DNA of 64,000 nt from Hippophae tibetana (taxonomy: Eukaryota > Streptophyta > Magnoliopsida > Rosales > Elaeagnaceae): the NCBI GenBank assembly GCA_037013495.1, contig CM072806.1, positions 30,816,001-30,880,000 of the forward strand, read 5' to 3'. The notes under the pieces were generated by a model. That model ran no database searches. It saw nothing but the letters and a program-made list of their open reading frames with translations, and was not told the origin of the DNA. Numbering within the stretch: the stretch's first letter is position 1; every line of letters starts with the position of its first letter. The translations under genes and the position numbers were made by a program. This document shows positions 25,701-38,200 of this stretch, in pieces.

Positions 25701-28700
25701 TTCAATTTAATTAATAAATACCTCAAAGCAGTATGATCAAAATGTACAATTACTTTAGATCCTACCAAATAATATCTAAATTTATCCAATGTAAACATAA
25801 TAGTCAAAAATTCTTTTTGGTGATAGAATATTTAAATTAGGTATCATTGAGTGTTTTATTAGCATAATAAATGACATGCATATGCTTATCCGATCTTTAT
25901 CCCAAAATAGCCCCATGGACAACTCAAAAGTATTGCACTTAATTTCAAATTGTAAAGACCAATTAGGTGTCATGATAATAGGTTCAAAACTTAATTTTTT
26001 TCAAGGTATCAAAAGTAATAAGGTAATAATTATCAAACACAAAGGAGACATCCTTGGAGAACAGATTACATAAATGACGACTTATTTCAAAAAAATCTTT
26101 AACAATCTACTATAAAAACATGCATGTCCTAAGAAATTTCTAATTCTTTTCACATTAGTAGGGGTGCTAATTTAGCAATTAAATTCATTTTAGCTTCATT
26201 CTCTTCTATACCTTTACTTAAAATAATATGTCCTAACACAATGCCTTGTTTAACCATAAAGTGACTTTTCTCCCAATTAAGAGTTAAGTTGCATTCAATG
26301 CATCTTTTTAGAACTAAAGTCAACTTATGTAAATAATCATCAAAAGAGGTTCCAAAGACAAAAAAATTATCCATGAATACCTCAATTAATTTCTCCTTCA
26401 TATATGAAAAATATGAATATCATGCATCTTTGAAATGTGGTTGAAGCATTGCATAGACCAAATGGTATCATCCTGAAGGAAAATGTCCCAAATAGACAAG
26501 TGAATGTGGTCTTTTCTTGATATGTTGGTGCAATGGATACCTAGTAATATCTTGAAAGACATTAAGAAAAAAATAAAATTCATGCCCACCTAATCTTTCA
26601 AACATTTGATCAATGAAGGGAAAGGGAAAGTGATTTTTCTTAGTGTACATATTCAGTTTTTGAAAGTTGATACACATCTATCATCCTATGATGATTCTAG
26701 TAGGCACTAATTCATTCTTGTCATGTCTTATCACGATAATTCTTGATTTCTTGTGTACCATGTGTATCAAACTAATCCACTTACTATCAACAATAGGATA
26801 AATAAATCCTACGTCTAAGAGTTTTAGAATTTCAATTTCACTACTTCTTGCATAACGGGCTTAAGTCTTTTATTGGCTTTTCTTATAGCTTTAGTATTGT
26901 CCTCTAAATTAATCTTATGTATACACATAGCTGGACTAATACCTCTAATCTCTCAAATACTCCGACCTATACCTTTCTTGAATTTCCTAAGCTACTTTAC
27001 TAGTTTTTCTTCTTGCATCGAGGTTAAAGTAAAAGAAATAATGATCGGGTAGTTTTCACTCTCTTCTAAGAACACATATTTAAGGTGCTTAGGTAACTCT
27101 TTTAACTCCAACATAGGTGGAGTATTTTCTTCCCTATATGAGTCTTAGATAGATCTAAGGATGTACGAGGCTCCTCTATTGGTTCAACACTATCTAAAAA
27201 TTCATAGTACTCCTTAATCTTCTCATCTAATTCTTCATGGATCCTATCAATAGGCATATTGAATTTTATCCTTCATTTCATCCTATAAAAAGGTGTTATA
27301 AGAAAGTGTATCCACACAATCAATATATGAATACTTATCATCAATAGAAATAGATGGAATCAGAGAGGAATATTTTTTTTTGAAATTAACAGCCTCTCCA
27401 AAACTATCATGGTTAATTTCCCATTATAGACATCTATAATAGTCTTAGTTGTGGCCATGAAAGGCCTACTAAGAAGAATAGTGTGGTCCTTGTCCATTGA
27501 TAGGTTTTCATGCATATCTATTATCACAAAATCAAAAAGGTATTATTAATTTATCTACCTATACAAGTAAATCCTCAATGACGTCCTTAGGAAATTTGAA
27601 AAATCTATCAACTAATTGAAGAGACGTGGTTATGGGCTCTAACTCCCCTAAATCTAGTTATAAGTATATTGAGTAGGCATGATATTAATACTTGCACCTA
27701 AATCTAGCATGACATTAACCATCTTTTTATCTCCTATAGTAATATTAATAATAAAACTACCAAGATCTTTTAATTTTGGTGGGAGGTTTTGTTGAAGTAT
27801 TAAACTAACAACTTTTAATACAATTACTCTTTCATTAACATCATACTTTCTCTTCTTAGTATTTAATTCTTTAAATTTTTTTTTGCATAGGAAGGTACAT
27901 TCCTAACGACATCTAAGAGAGGTAAATTGACGTTAACCTTTGAAATCATATTAAATAAATCAAAAAATTGATTATCCTGTTTAATGCCCTTAAGATGGTG
28001 TAGGCAGTCAGTATGGCTTTTATGCCTTGTGCAATATAGGTGGGTAATAGAACTCTTTTCAAATTTCCTTAGAAGGTTTTGCAATTATTTAATTAATTTT
28101 ACACCTTACTTAGGTACTACTTGCATTCCACCTATTTTTCATACATTATTAAATGAATCATTAGAAATTTCAAAAGAAAATTATTTAGAACCTTACCACT
28201 CCTTAGAATTGTCATAGTTTGAGCTTATTAAGATTGACTAGGAATCTTCCTTTTTTCTCGTATTTGCATTCGCTTAACTATTTGCCCAACTTTTCCTTCC
28301 ACCCTATTCATAGATACCTCTAAATAATCCAATTTTTGATTGTTTTTCATGTCATTATCTCGACTTACTTAAATAAAAACATTCAAGTTATCCTGGTGGT
28401 TTCTTCACCGAGAATTATTCATGTTGGTGTAATGATCACTCATGGGTCTACATTAGTACCTCTATATAACATAATTTTTTTAACTAGTACTTGCATAGCA
28501 ATCATTTGCAAAAGAGTAAATATTAGCCCAATGCCCAAATATACCACAGATTCCATATATCTTTTTGTTTAGTGTGTTCTTGGTAGTTAGGAGTTAAGCT
28601 TACTTCGTTAATTTTGCAAGTTGCATGACCATCTTATTCTCAAAGCCTATCTCATTGAATCCTGCTCTTCTCACTCTAGTATTCTTTTGTTGGGAATTAG

Positions 28701-29676
28701 TATCCAATATCTTATAGAGATTATAGGTCTTTAAGGCTGTTATTTCTTCCATGGCTCTTTCTGCAGCATTATCAACTATGAATTGATACTATTCTGTTAA
28801 TCCATCAAAGAAAAATTAATTTTATAATTATAGTGGGAAACTTAGTATGTACATTGAGTGAGAAGTAATTTGAACCTATCCTAAGTTTCATGGAATAACT
28901 TTCCTTCTATTTGAGAGAATGTAGCAATATTTGCTCTTAAATTGGAAGTTTTATGCTAGGAATAGTATCTTGCCATGAATTTATTATATGCTTCCTTCCA
29001 AGTTATTAGGGAAGCTAGTAAGAGAGTCATTAGCCAAACGTTAGCCTTTTCTTAAGGTGTATGAGAAATACCTCATTAAAGAAGGTCAATGGATCTTCAT
29101 TAGAAATTGCATAGAAAGATAACAACTTGTAAAAATGAATATTTTAAAATTCATAATTCTTATTCATCTCCCCCAACTGTATATAGTAAGTTGTACTGCT
29201 AATGATTGGTATTGCATGTTCCTTCATTAGTACCTCCTTTAGTAAAACATCTTCCATTTTTAATGGCTTTAGTGACTTAAGTGATTGCTCAAGAAAATAA
29301 AATAAAATTAACAACTAACAACAAATAAATTAAAGATAAGAAATAAAAATAAACAAATAACAAAAAGAACTAAAATTAGACAAGAAATAGATAAAAGCAA
29401 ATAACAAAAGAAACAAAAATGAAAAATAAATAATTAAAAACAAATAAATAAGAGAAAAGAAGTAAAAATAAAAATAAGCATTTTTTTAAACTAAACAATA
29501 TGTTAATTAATAAATATACAAAATGAAACAAATAACTAAGAGATAAAAATAAACAAGAAAAAATAATTAAAATAAACACAAACATTTATAAAATCATAAA
29601 AATAAAAATAAAATCACAAAAATAAAAAAATCATGAAAATTAACTAAAGAGAAGACATCTAAATAATATAAAACGT

Positions 29677-29698
29677 CAATTCCTAACAACGACGTCAA
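29677..29698 (-). promoter_or_regulatory. Primer-binding site of the Athila-type element
   Basis: Just inside the 5' LTR, the minus strand reads TTGACGTCGTTGTTAGGAATTG-like sequence. It resembles the TGGCGCCGTTGCCGGGGATTG primer site complementary to tRNA-Asp that many plant Gypsy elements use, with several age-related differences. Its place beside the LTR end supports the orientation given for the element. Confidence 0.6.
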
Positions 29699-31539
29699 AA
29701 GCTTGATGTCCAAAAATTTAATAATAAAATTTTCTTGTAAGTGTACGAATTATTTATTGTAAGAGATAAATATACTCTCAATATCTTCTCTCAAGAAATT
29801 ATGGTGATTTTAAAAAGTTAATTATTTTTTAATTTAGATAAGGAAAATAAATCTTAAACATTCTCCCTATTTGTTAGTCTAATAGAAAAAAAACTATAAA
29901 TTTTAAATTAAATTATATCAAAAGAGAGCAAGTAAATTAAATCCGAGAAATGAAATAATAAATTAAAGCGATAAATTAAGCTATAGTCGAACTTAAGATG
30001 ATATATATATATATATGGGATTTTAGAGAGCATAAATTAAGTGATTTAGATATAAGTTAGATTTTATTGATTTTTCTTTTTAAATAAATCAATTCCCTAT
30101 GATCATGGTGATTTTTTTAATGATATTCAATTAACCAATTCTTTTTTGATCTGAGTTGAATTGATTAATCGGTAAACTAAAAAATATATATAAGCCAAAA
30201 TATTCAATTAATTAATAACTTCTTTTGGTTGGACTTAAAATTAGTAAATTTATAAACCGAAGTTAGATATATTACTTAGTTATAAATCATGATTTGACCG
30301 TATTTAATTTATAATTAAAATTATTTTTCAATATCTAATTTAATACAAATCAATGAAATTAAAATAGATTCTTATTTATTATGCATAACTAAACAAATGT
30401 GTCTAATGTTTAATTTTGAAATGTTCTTTAATCATCATTCAAGACTTGGTCCATCATGAATTTATGATTAAAGATCTCAAGATTTTGAACTAAAAATAAA
30501 TCAAAATATTTTATTTATTTAAATCACAATTTTTTTCCAATTATTGAAATTGGAAACTAAAATGCTATATATAGATTTAGCCAATCATAGCTAAATTAAC
30601 AAAATTCAATTCAACTATTAAAGGAATTAGATTATAGAAAGAGATAAAAAAATATAACAATAAAAAACTATCCTTTTTGTTAAATATGATTTAAAATCTT
30701 TGGACAAGTTGTCATTAGCTTATCCAAATACTTGGATCTTCTTTATAATTTGGAGGATTTTTTTTCTGTATTTTTATATGGTGAAATGGCTAACCTAAAT
30801 TCCATAATTAAAATACTCTTGATTGCTAAAAATATTGTTATAAAAAACTACATATGATGATCCTTATATAACCTAAAAATTGATTTACTTATAGGAATAA
30901 TGTGAGTACAGAGGACTTTGAGCCAATTTAATGAAGGCACACCGTGTCACACTTTTTTCACCACTGTGGCATGAAGTTCATTTAGGTTTGTCAATTCTTT
31001 CCTGAAGGGTTTGTGTAGTGGAACACTTTAATCCATACCATAACACACAAAACTTTAACATGCCCAATAATCATCCTAAACAATGTGTGTTGTGGCACAC
31101 ATATTTCTTCATCACAGCATGCACTGTTTATCTTGAAAATCATCTTATACACCTTACAAACTGATTGGTTCTTCATGTAAGGCTTACATGCCTTAATCTT
31201 TTAAGCTCCTAAGATGTAAATTGAGTGATTCAAGTGTTATTATTCATGTGTTAACAAATTTATACAATTTTGAAGTTAAGAACATCTAAAATAACAAAAT
31301 ATGTCCGTGATTTTGAATATATAGATTTTCATAATATTAATTTAAACATGCTATAAATAAATCTAGTTATCACACTTAAGTATAATAAAATCGTAGGATA
31401 TAAGTGCTTTGCATGCACTTATCTATATGCAAGATTTTTTTAAATAGTAAAAATGTATGATGTAAACATAAGAGGCGCTATTTTTGTTATTATAAGTTTT
31501 AAATATGTTTTTATTTTATTTTCTAAAAAAGTATCCTAT

Positions 31540-31825
31540 GTAACCGTCCACTAAAGGGGGGAATTTTCATTGTTACTATACGTGCTAATAGAATAAGGTT
31601 TGTCTGCCTAGGACTAGATCTTACAACTAGTCCATAACGATCAAAATTGAATCGTGAGCCTATTAATGAAGTAAATTCAATAAAGCAAAAACTAGTACCA
31701 CATAGAAATGGTCATAAATTGAAGAGTCTAGACCAATTTGAAAGATCACTTGATATGATTGAAATAACTAAATTTTAAGTTGTTCAATCAAGTAAGCGAA
31801 ACTCAATAATAGAATCTGTAGCTAC
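31540..31825 (-). pseudogene. ndhK: Plastid DNA insert: ndhK fragment
   Basis: The minus strand carries the first part of ndhK (NADH dehydrogenase-like complex subunit K): 'DLSNWSRL', '[20 protein letters not shown]', '[12 protein letters not shown]' and 'RSSPRQ.NLIL' all match the intact protein at the right spacing. In-frame stops show that it is dead. Together with ndhC directly upstream it keeps the natural plastid order (ndhC then ndhK), so it arrived as one piece. Confidence 0.85.
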
Positions 31826-31873
31826 CTCAATGTTATTTTTTGATTTATTTATTGTTTGATGAATATTCAAGTA

Positions 31874-32000
31874 CTAAGACCATTCTAATGCTCATTTTCT
31901 CCTTGTATAAATTAAATTAATAGTTAGGATAGCTACTAAAATGAAAGCTTCTATAAATAAAGATACACCCAATACATCAAAACTCATTTGCCATGGATTT
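31874..32000 (-). pseudogene. ndhC: Plastid DNA insert: ndhC C-terminal fragment
   Basis: The minus strand reads '[20 protein letters not shown]' and, after a short stretch, 'ALEWS' and a stop, which is the C-terminus of plastid NdhC (intact: [20 protein letters not shown]...ALEWS). There is a stop inside. The upstream part of ndhC is missing, so the insert ends near 32000. Confidence 0.85.
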
Positions 32001-33990
32001 AGAGTTTAAATAGAAATCACTTTATAATATTTCATTTTTGGTTTAAGTATATTGTATGATATTAGTGACACAGACACTCTATTTCCATTTCTATTCTAAT
32101 TCTATTATTACTATTATATTAATTTGAGTTTAGAATCAAGTTCTTTACTAAAATGAATTTGCTTTTGTTCTTTTTCTAACTTATTCAAAAAAAAAATAGG
32201 GGATAATCACATACAATTGTATCCGTAATCTTCTTGCACCTTCCTCTCTAAATAACTAGAAAAAAAAACCAATAAACATGCCAAAGATGGACCATATAGT
32301 ACGTATTATGGGTGCCACGAAGAGGTTTGTTTTTACATCTTGTATTCAAAATCCTCCTTCTATAACCATAGAGGAATTTTTATATCATTACCATTTCATA
32401 TTTTTTTTGTTCTCATATTTTACATATCCTATAACATATAATATTAGATACATATTCTATACATAGAATATATTGTATACAATAAAAATAAATAGAAAAC
32501 CTGCCCTAAAAAAAATATTTTACTAGAATTCTCTAGTAGGATGAAAGGGTTATATCTTTTTTCATTTTAGAAAAAAAAAATATCAAGCTGCCGGTCATTA
32601 CCTATATATAATCAAATTAAGTATATATAATCTAATTAGCTATATAATAACTATATATACTTTGGGTTATATGAATTCACATTATGTATTATAAATTCTA
32701 ATAAAATTCTGCATCAACTGTAAAATTGTCTTCAACATTTGACAATTTTAATCCTTTTACAACATTACTTGTAATTATCTTATTAGTTTCATAATATTTT
32801 ACATTAAGACAAATTAAAAATAGATATTAACATATTAGTTAGTTTCACTTACACGTAATTGAGTACAATCTATTTATATAAAAGTGATTTTGTCAATGTG
32901 TCAAACGGTTGGAGGTTGTCTTTAAATTTTAATGATAATTGAATGTAAAATAATATACAATATTTTGATATCCAAATGAAACTGCTATACTGTTCCCAAA
33001 AATATATAACTGCTATAATAATGTCTCCTCATTCAAAACCAGTTCATACAAAGAAATTAATTGTTAGTTATTTATAATTGTAACCGAGACTATATTATAC
33101 TTAGTTTTCCAATTGAAACGGATGATAAAATCATTTGGTTTTTAAAGTAAAAGCTCTCAAGCAATTAGGCAGGTCAGTTTTTGATACAACTCTCTTTCTC
33201 TTTCTAAAATTCTTTTGATAATTTTTTTTCCGCTCAAGAAAGGAAATATATATTAATATTAAAATTCATTATAAACAATAATAAGTAATTGTTGGGATAT
33301 AACAAAAAACTCTCAATATAGCTATAAGAATAATTAACTATGAACACCCTTATTAAAATCTCTCTGGGTATCTAAGAAACATAAATCATATTAAAATAAG
33401 ACAACAAGAGTTTGGCTTCATTGATGATATTTTGAGCTTCCCACAAGATGAAAAAATCATCATGCATTGAGGCTTTTATAAAATTACAATTATCTTGTTT
33501 TGAAATTAAATTGTAAAAAGAAAATAATAATTTAATTACTTCAAACTTTTTTAGCCGAATAAGGAAAGAATTTGGTCCACCAAAATATGCCTATTGGAAT
33601 CTCTAATAGTCATAATATTAATGCGATTGTTGTTCTTGATTTTAATATAATTCCTATGTGTTTTCCTCTAAGAAGAAGGATGAGGTGGAGAAAAATCTTG
33701 AATATAGAAAATATACAGAATATTTGCACAATAAAAAGTCCTCTAAATTCTAAGAATCTAGAAATTCTTAGAATTTAATTTAGAAATAAGAAAATCGAGA
33801 TTTAGAGTTAAAAATAATATCATTTCTAATTTTTTAAATTTGTTCAAAAGAGACACACATAGATAAAATGAGCTCAAAATCAGATAACAAGAAAGGTGTA
33901 AAAGCATTAAGTTTATCAAAAATAACAAGGAGAGTCTCAAAAGAAAAGATATATAAGTTAGTCAAAAGAGAAGTAACCTACCAATTAGAC
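32001..33990. other. AT-rich sequence, unassigned
   Basis: The first part (to about 32500) could be more plastid intergenic DNA, but I cannot assign it. No gene was recognised. The last few hundred bases may belong to the LINE on the minus strand that is recognisable from about 34000 upward. Confidence 0.4.
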
Positions 33991-36900
33991 GAAATTGATA
34001 GTTTTAGGATTAGAATAACAAAAAAGATAAGAGATATTAGGTAAAATAATTCTTTGATTAATGTTGTCTTGAATAAGGAAATAGTTAGAAAAAATCTCTA
34101 ACAAAAAAATTTCAATCTCTCATGAAATTTTTGTTTTCAAAAGATAATACCAAAAGTATGGAAAAATTGTTAGAAATTTAGTAGAGACAATTTTCTTGTA
34201 AAATGATTTAGAATTAAACTGACATTTAGAATTGTGGATCAAAAACCAAGAATCATGTTTGCAATAGTTAAGGAGAGTTTAAAAATATAATAACACGTTA
34301 AAAAAGCACCCTATTTATTAAAAATCAAATGAAAATTCTAGTCATTACCATGAACATTGAGAATATCAATATTTTTTACAATGCATTGAGTGAGAAGATG
34401 TAAAACAATCAAAAGAGAAGATAAATAAAGCAAGTAGACCAAAAATCTAAGGATCCTTTCAAATATCAATAGATTTTTCATCTCCAATTTGACAAGAAAC
34501 ACTAGTCTTAAGTAATGATCTTAAAGAGAAATATCTTTCCAAATACAGAAATCAAAAAATCTTATAGTATAATCAAATAAATCTTTGGAAGTACCATACT
34601 TATTTAAACAATTGGATCTAACTTCTACAATCATTATTTAAGAATTGTCAACTAAGTTTATAAAGAAGGATGAGATTAATATCTTCAAATTTATGGAATC
34701 CTAACCTCCAACTTCCTTAGGTAAACAAATTTTGTCCTAACTTTAGAAAGGCATAAACCTTGAACCAGATCTCTCATTAGAGCTAGAATTACACCAAAAT
34801 TTCCTTATAATTGAATCTATTTTTTCACATAATAAACTAGAAAATTTGAAAGTATTCGTAGAATAAGGGAGTAAGGAGAGTATAACACATTTAATGTACA
34901 TAGATTTACCAGCTTTGGAAAGAAGACAAGATCTCCAGCTATCAGTTTTCAAATCAAATTATTAATGACTCTTTTGAATTCCTTACTTTTTTGTCTGTGT
35001 AAAAATAAATCATTTCTCAAATATTTAAAACCACCATTAGCAACAAGAACACCACAAATATTTTGCTTTTTGACTAAACCATGAAAAATAATGATGTAAA
35101 TTTTGGTGGATCACATCAACATAAAGGAGATGGCTAATAGTAGGAGCATTTCTAGAAATTTCAAACCATGAAGACAAGAAGAATTTTCAGCATGAATTAG
35201 TAATCTTGAAAGAGTTTCAGCTCCAATAATAAATAAATAGGAAGAAATAGGATCACTTTGTCTAAGACCTTTTTAGGGTTTAATATTACCAAAGGGAACT
35301 CCTTTTTAATAATAGAGAATAAGTAACATACTTTAAACAAGACAATGTTAAATTGTAGAAATGTTTGAAAAAATCTAAATGTCTCATAATTTTAATGATG
35401 AAAATCCATTCCATTTTATCATAAGGCTTTTATTTGACTCCAAGTAACTCTTTCCTTTTAATAGTATGGACAATTTCTTGAGAAAAAATAATATGGTAAG
35501 ATATTCATCTATTAGGTATAAAAGTGATTGGAAAGGAGAAAGGAAATTAATAAGTTTACCTCCGAGTTTATTGGAAAAAAACTTGAAAATAACTTTGTAG
35601 ATAACCGTACATAAGTTTATGGGTCTTAAATGATGAACCAAGGAAGGATTACTCATTTTTTCATTAAGAGATAAATTTCATGTTTAACATTTGGTTGAGA
35701 TAATCGGACTTGAAATATTTTTGCACAACATCAATCAAACTTCCACCAAGAATATCCTACCAATTTTTTTACACAAAAGCAAGAATACCATCAAGATCAG
35801 GTACTCTAAAAGCACCCATGGAAAATAAAACATCTTCAATTTCTTTATGATCAAGTATACTATAAAGTGAATCATTGTCTTCATGGACATATACTAAGAA
35901 AAAAGTTGAGATAATTTAAAATTCCAACCATTGGTATTATTATGATGATAGGAATGGAAGACATCATTGTAATGATCAATGAAACAAGCTCCTATATCAT
36001 TTCTTTGAGATACCCACATCTTATTAGGATCTTTGATAATATAAATAGTGTTATGTTTTCTTCTAATCATAGTGGAAGTGGGAGATTTTTTTGTATTATG
36101 ATCTCCTTTAACCAACTAAGTTTCTTTCGATTTTTGTCTCCAAATACTTTCTAATATATTTTCTATTGTCAATATCTTGAAGTAAAAGTTTTTCATAAGT
36201 TCCAGGCTCATCAATAATTAAACCACTTTGAACTTTATATAAAATATCTTCAAAAAATTTCAATCTGTCTTCATAATAGCCAAAGTGATATAAAATAAAA
36301 TCTTTAGACAACTGAATAGAATTAGAGTGAAATTTTTATTGTACTTGATGAGGATCTTTGAGTTTCCAAGCCATAGTAATAACATCCTTACTAGAAAGAT
36401 CTCTACACCAAGCAGCAATATAACAAAAAAGGCATAAAAATAAGAGTAGTGGGAACATACACATTTAAAAAGATAGGTCAATGATCAGAAACTCTTATTT
36501 GTAAATTCCTCATAACACATTTGAAAATAGAGAAAACCAATCTACAAATACTAAAACTCTATCAATTCTTTGGTTGATGTTATGCCTACCTTTCCTTTTA
36601 TTGCTCCAAGTAAAAGGTAAACTAGTAGAACCAAGATCAATAGCTTGAATATAATCCATGAAATCTCTTAATCTATTTGGTCAAATTAAAATAGGTAAAC
36701 TCGGGAATAACATCGAAGTACTGTAAGGATTTTATTTTCTTTGCAGTTATTTTTTATGCTTTATTCTTACATGTTATATTTAATTTGTCTGTGATTAAAT
36801 TTAACTTTGTTGGCTGTTTGTAAACATGATATAATAATAACGTTGTTATGCTTGCGAAATATTAAATAGATAAAAATCTCTAAAATGAATTGATTTTATT

Positions 36901-38200
36901 CTTATTCAAGATTTTATATTAAGAATGTTAGAGAGAAATATATTATTTTTCATTACAAACTTAAATCTGAAAATTAGATTTTAAGGTTTAGTTATCTGGT
37001 CTGATTTAGAGTAGTGCTCTTTTATTTGTTAGTACAATCACCCGGTAGTTAGAGTGAAGCTCTATTTCAAAAGTTTTTATAAGAATTATTATCTGAAAAT
37101 GTATTGAAAACATGTTTTCAGTAGTGGTTTTAAAACTTGAAAGTTAGTACTCGGATAATTAAATTCTTAGGTTTAATTTGGACACCTTGAATAAAGTTTA
37201 AACTGTCTAACCCCACCAAAGGTGGCATTTAAATGGTTCATTTTCAATCTCTTAGAAAAAGGAATTAATTTAATTAACCAAATTAGTTATCAACCCCACC
37301 CATAGGTGTTAATTGATTTGTTTAGTTAACAAAGAATATCTAACCGCACCAAAGGTATTATTCATATAAAAAAGAGAGAATTAATAAATATCAATTCATA
37401 TCTTTAATAACCTAAATAATATGAGCAAGCATAATTAACTTAGTTATTATATCCATAAATACTCCACTATTATAAAAGATAAAATTTTCATAAATGTTTA
37501 TTGAATCTATGTTTAATTTTATGTAAGTAGATTAAAAACACAAAACCCTAAAATATCGTGACAGGATGTTTAGGATTTAATTTCATTTTTAAAAGTTTGA
37601 ATAATAAATTAAAAACCACATACATTCCTTCATTAGATCGACCTTGGGAGTATACTTATCATTTTCTACGAAATGATTCATGCACTTGCGAGAGTTTTAT
37701 AAATATTAAACCAAAGTATTGACAAGAATCGGCGATGCCGGTTTTTCGTTCATCAAGTAGCTGTAAAAGAGGCACCGAATGAGGGACATGAAAATTATTA
37801 GTAGATGAAACAAAAATCTTAGAGGATATAATAACAACACTAGTAACCTCACTAGTAAAAATCCTTTTAATGCTAGAACTAACACTAAGAGAATATTTCC
37901 TCTTTTTTTGTTGCACTCCGGGTAGAAGTAACATATGAATTTTGTTGATTTCATGGCCATTGATGACATTGATACTTCCTTTTAGGTTTGGCAGCCACAA
38001 ATTTTTTAAAAGCTAAATCAATAGTTTTTTTACCTCATGTTGTAGAAGAGGATTTGTTAGGATCAACTAAGCAAGGGCTCACTTCCTGAAAGAAGGTAAT
38101 AGAGATAGTACAAAAAAGGAGGAGACTAATATCTCTTCTTGTGATTTAAAAAGATGAAGAGAGATTTAAGGAGAGAGCATAAATTGAAGTGTTTATCTCT
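33991..38200 (-). pseudogene. LINE (L1-type) ORF2 remnant, minus strand, split by a family A LTR fragment
   Basis: Reading down from 38200: a basic region that may be ORF1 (38000-37760), interrupted by LTR DNA (36702-37755), then ORF2. Endonuclease motifs: 'DLGSTSLPFTWSNKRKG' and 'QRIDRVL' near 36600-36520. Pre-RT region: 'KGDHNTK...' at 36115-35894, like the plant L1 'GDRNTKFFH'. RT: 'IEDVLFSMGAFRVPDLDGI' near 35850-35790; 'LRPINLCTVIYKVI' near 35620; 'ISHLLYVDV' at about 35112-35138, where the catalytic YxDD reads YVDV; thumb 'WRSCLLSKAGKSMYIKCV' at about 34935-34880. Many stops and frame changes. The last segment, below about 34700, is poorly preserved. Confidence 0.77.
36702..37755 (+). 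mobile_element. Family A LTR, 5'-truncated (copy A2)
   Basis: From CGGGAATAACATCGAAGTAC to GTTCATCA this matches the 3' 1.1 kb of the 1.9-kb family A LTR, i.e. R/U5 without U3 or TATA box. It sits inside a LINE whose endonuclease lies on one side and probable ORF1 on the other. Because the 5' part is missing, the left target duplication cannot be seen. Broken by one large truncation. Confidence 0.85.

Larger units (their letters stand above)
20348..31429 (-). mobile_element. Athila-type Ty3/Gypsy element (family B), both LTRs present, target duplication ATATG
   Basis: The element spans 20353-31424 and is flanked by ATATG at 20348-20352 and 31425-31429. Reading on the minus strand: 5' LTR 29704-31424; a primer site resembling the tRNA-Asp type at about 29677-29698; gag from about 29300 to 27860; protease region; reverse transcriptase about 26680-26150 (with 'EVFMDNFFVFGTSFDD', an Athila-like signature); RNase H 25807-25544 ('[20 protein letters not shown]'); integrase about 25392-24838 ('DYVSKWVE'-like); a long 3' untranslated region; and 3' LTR 20353-23227. 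Coding parts are heavily broken (well over ten breaks) and the two LTRs have diverged clearly, so the insertion is old. A family C solo LTR lies within its 3' LTR. Confidence 0.88.
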
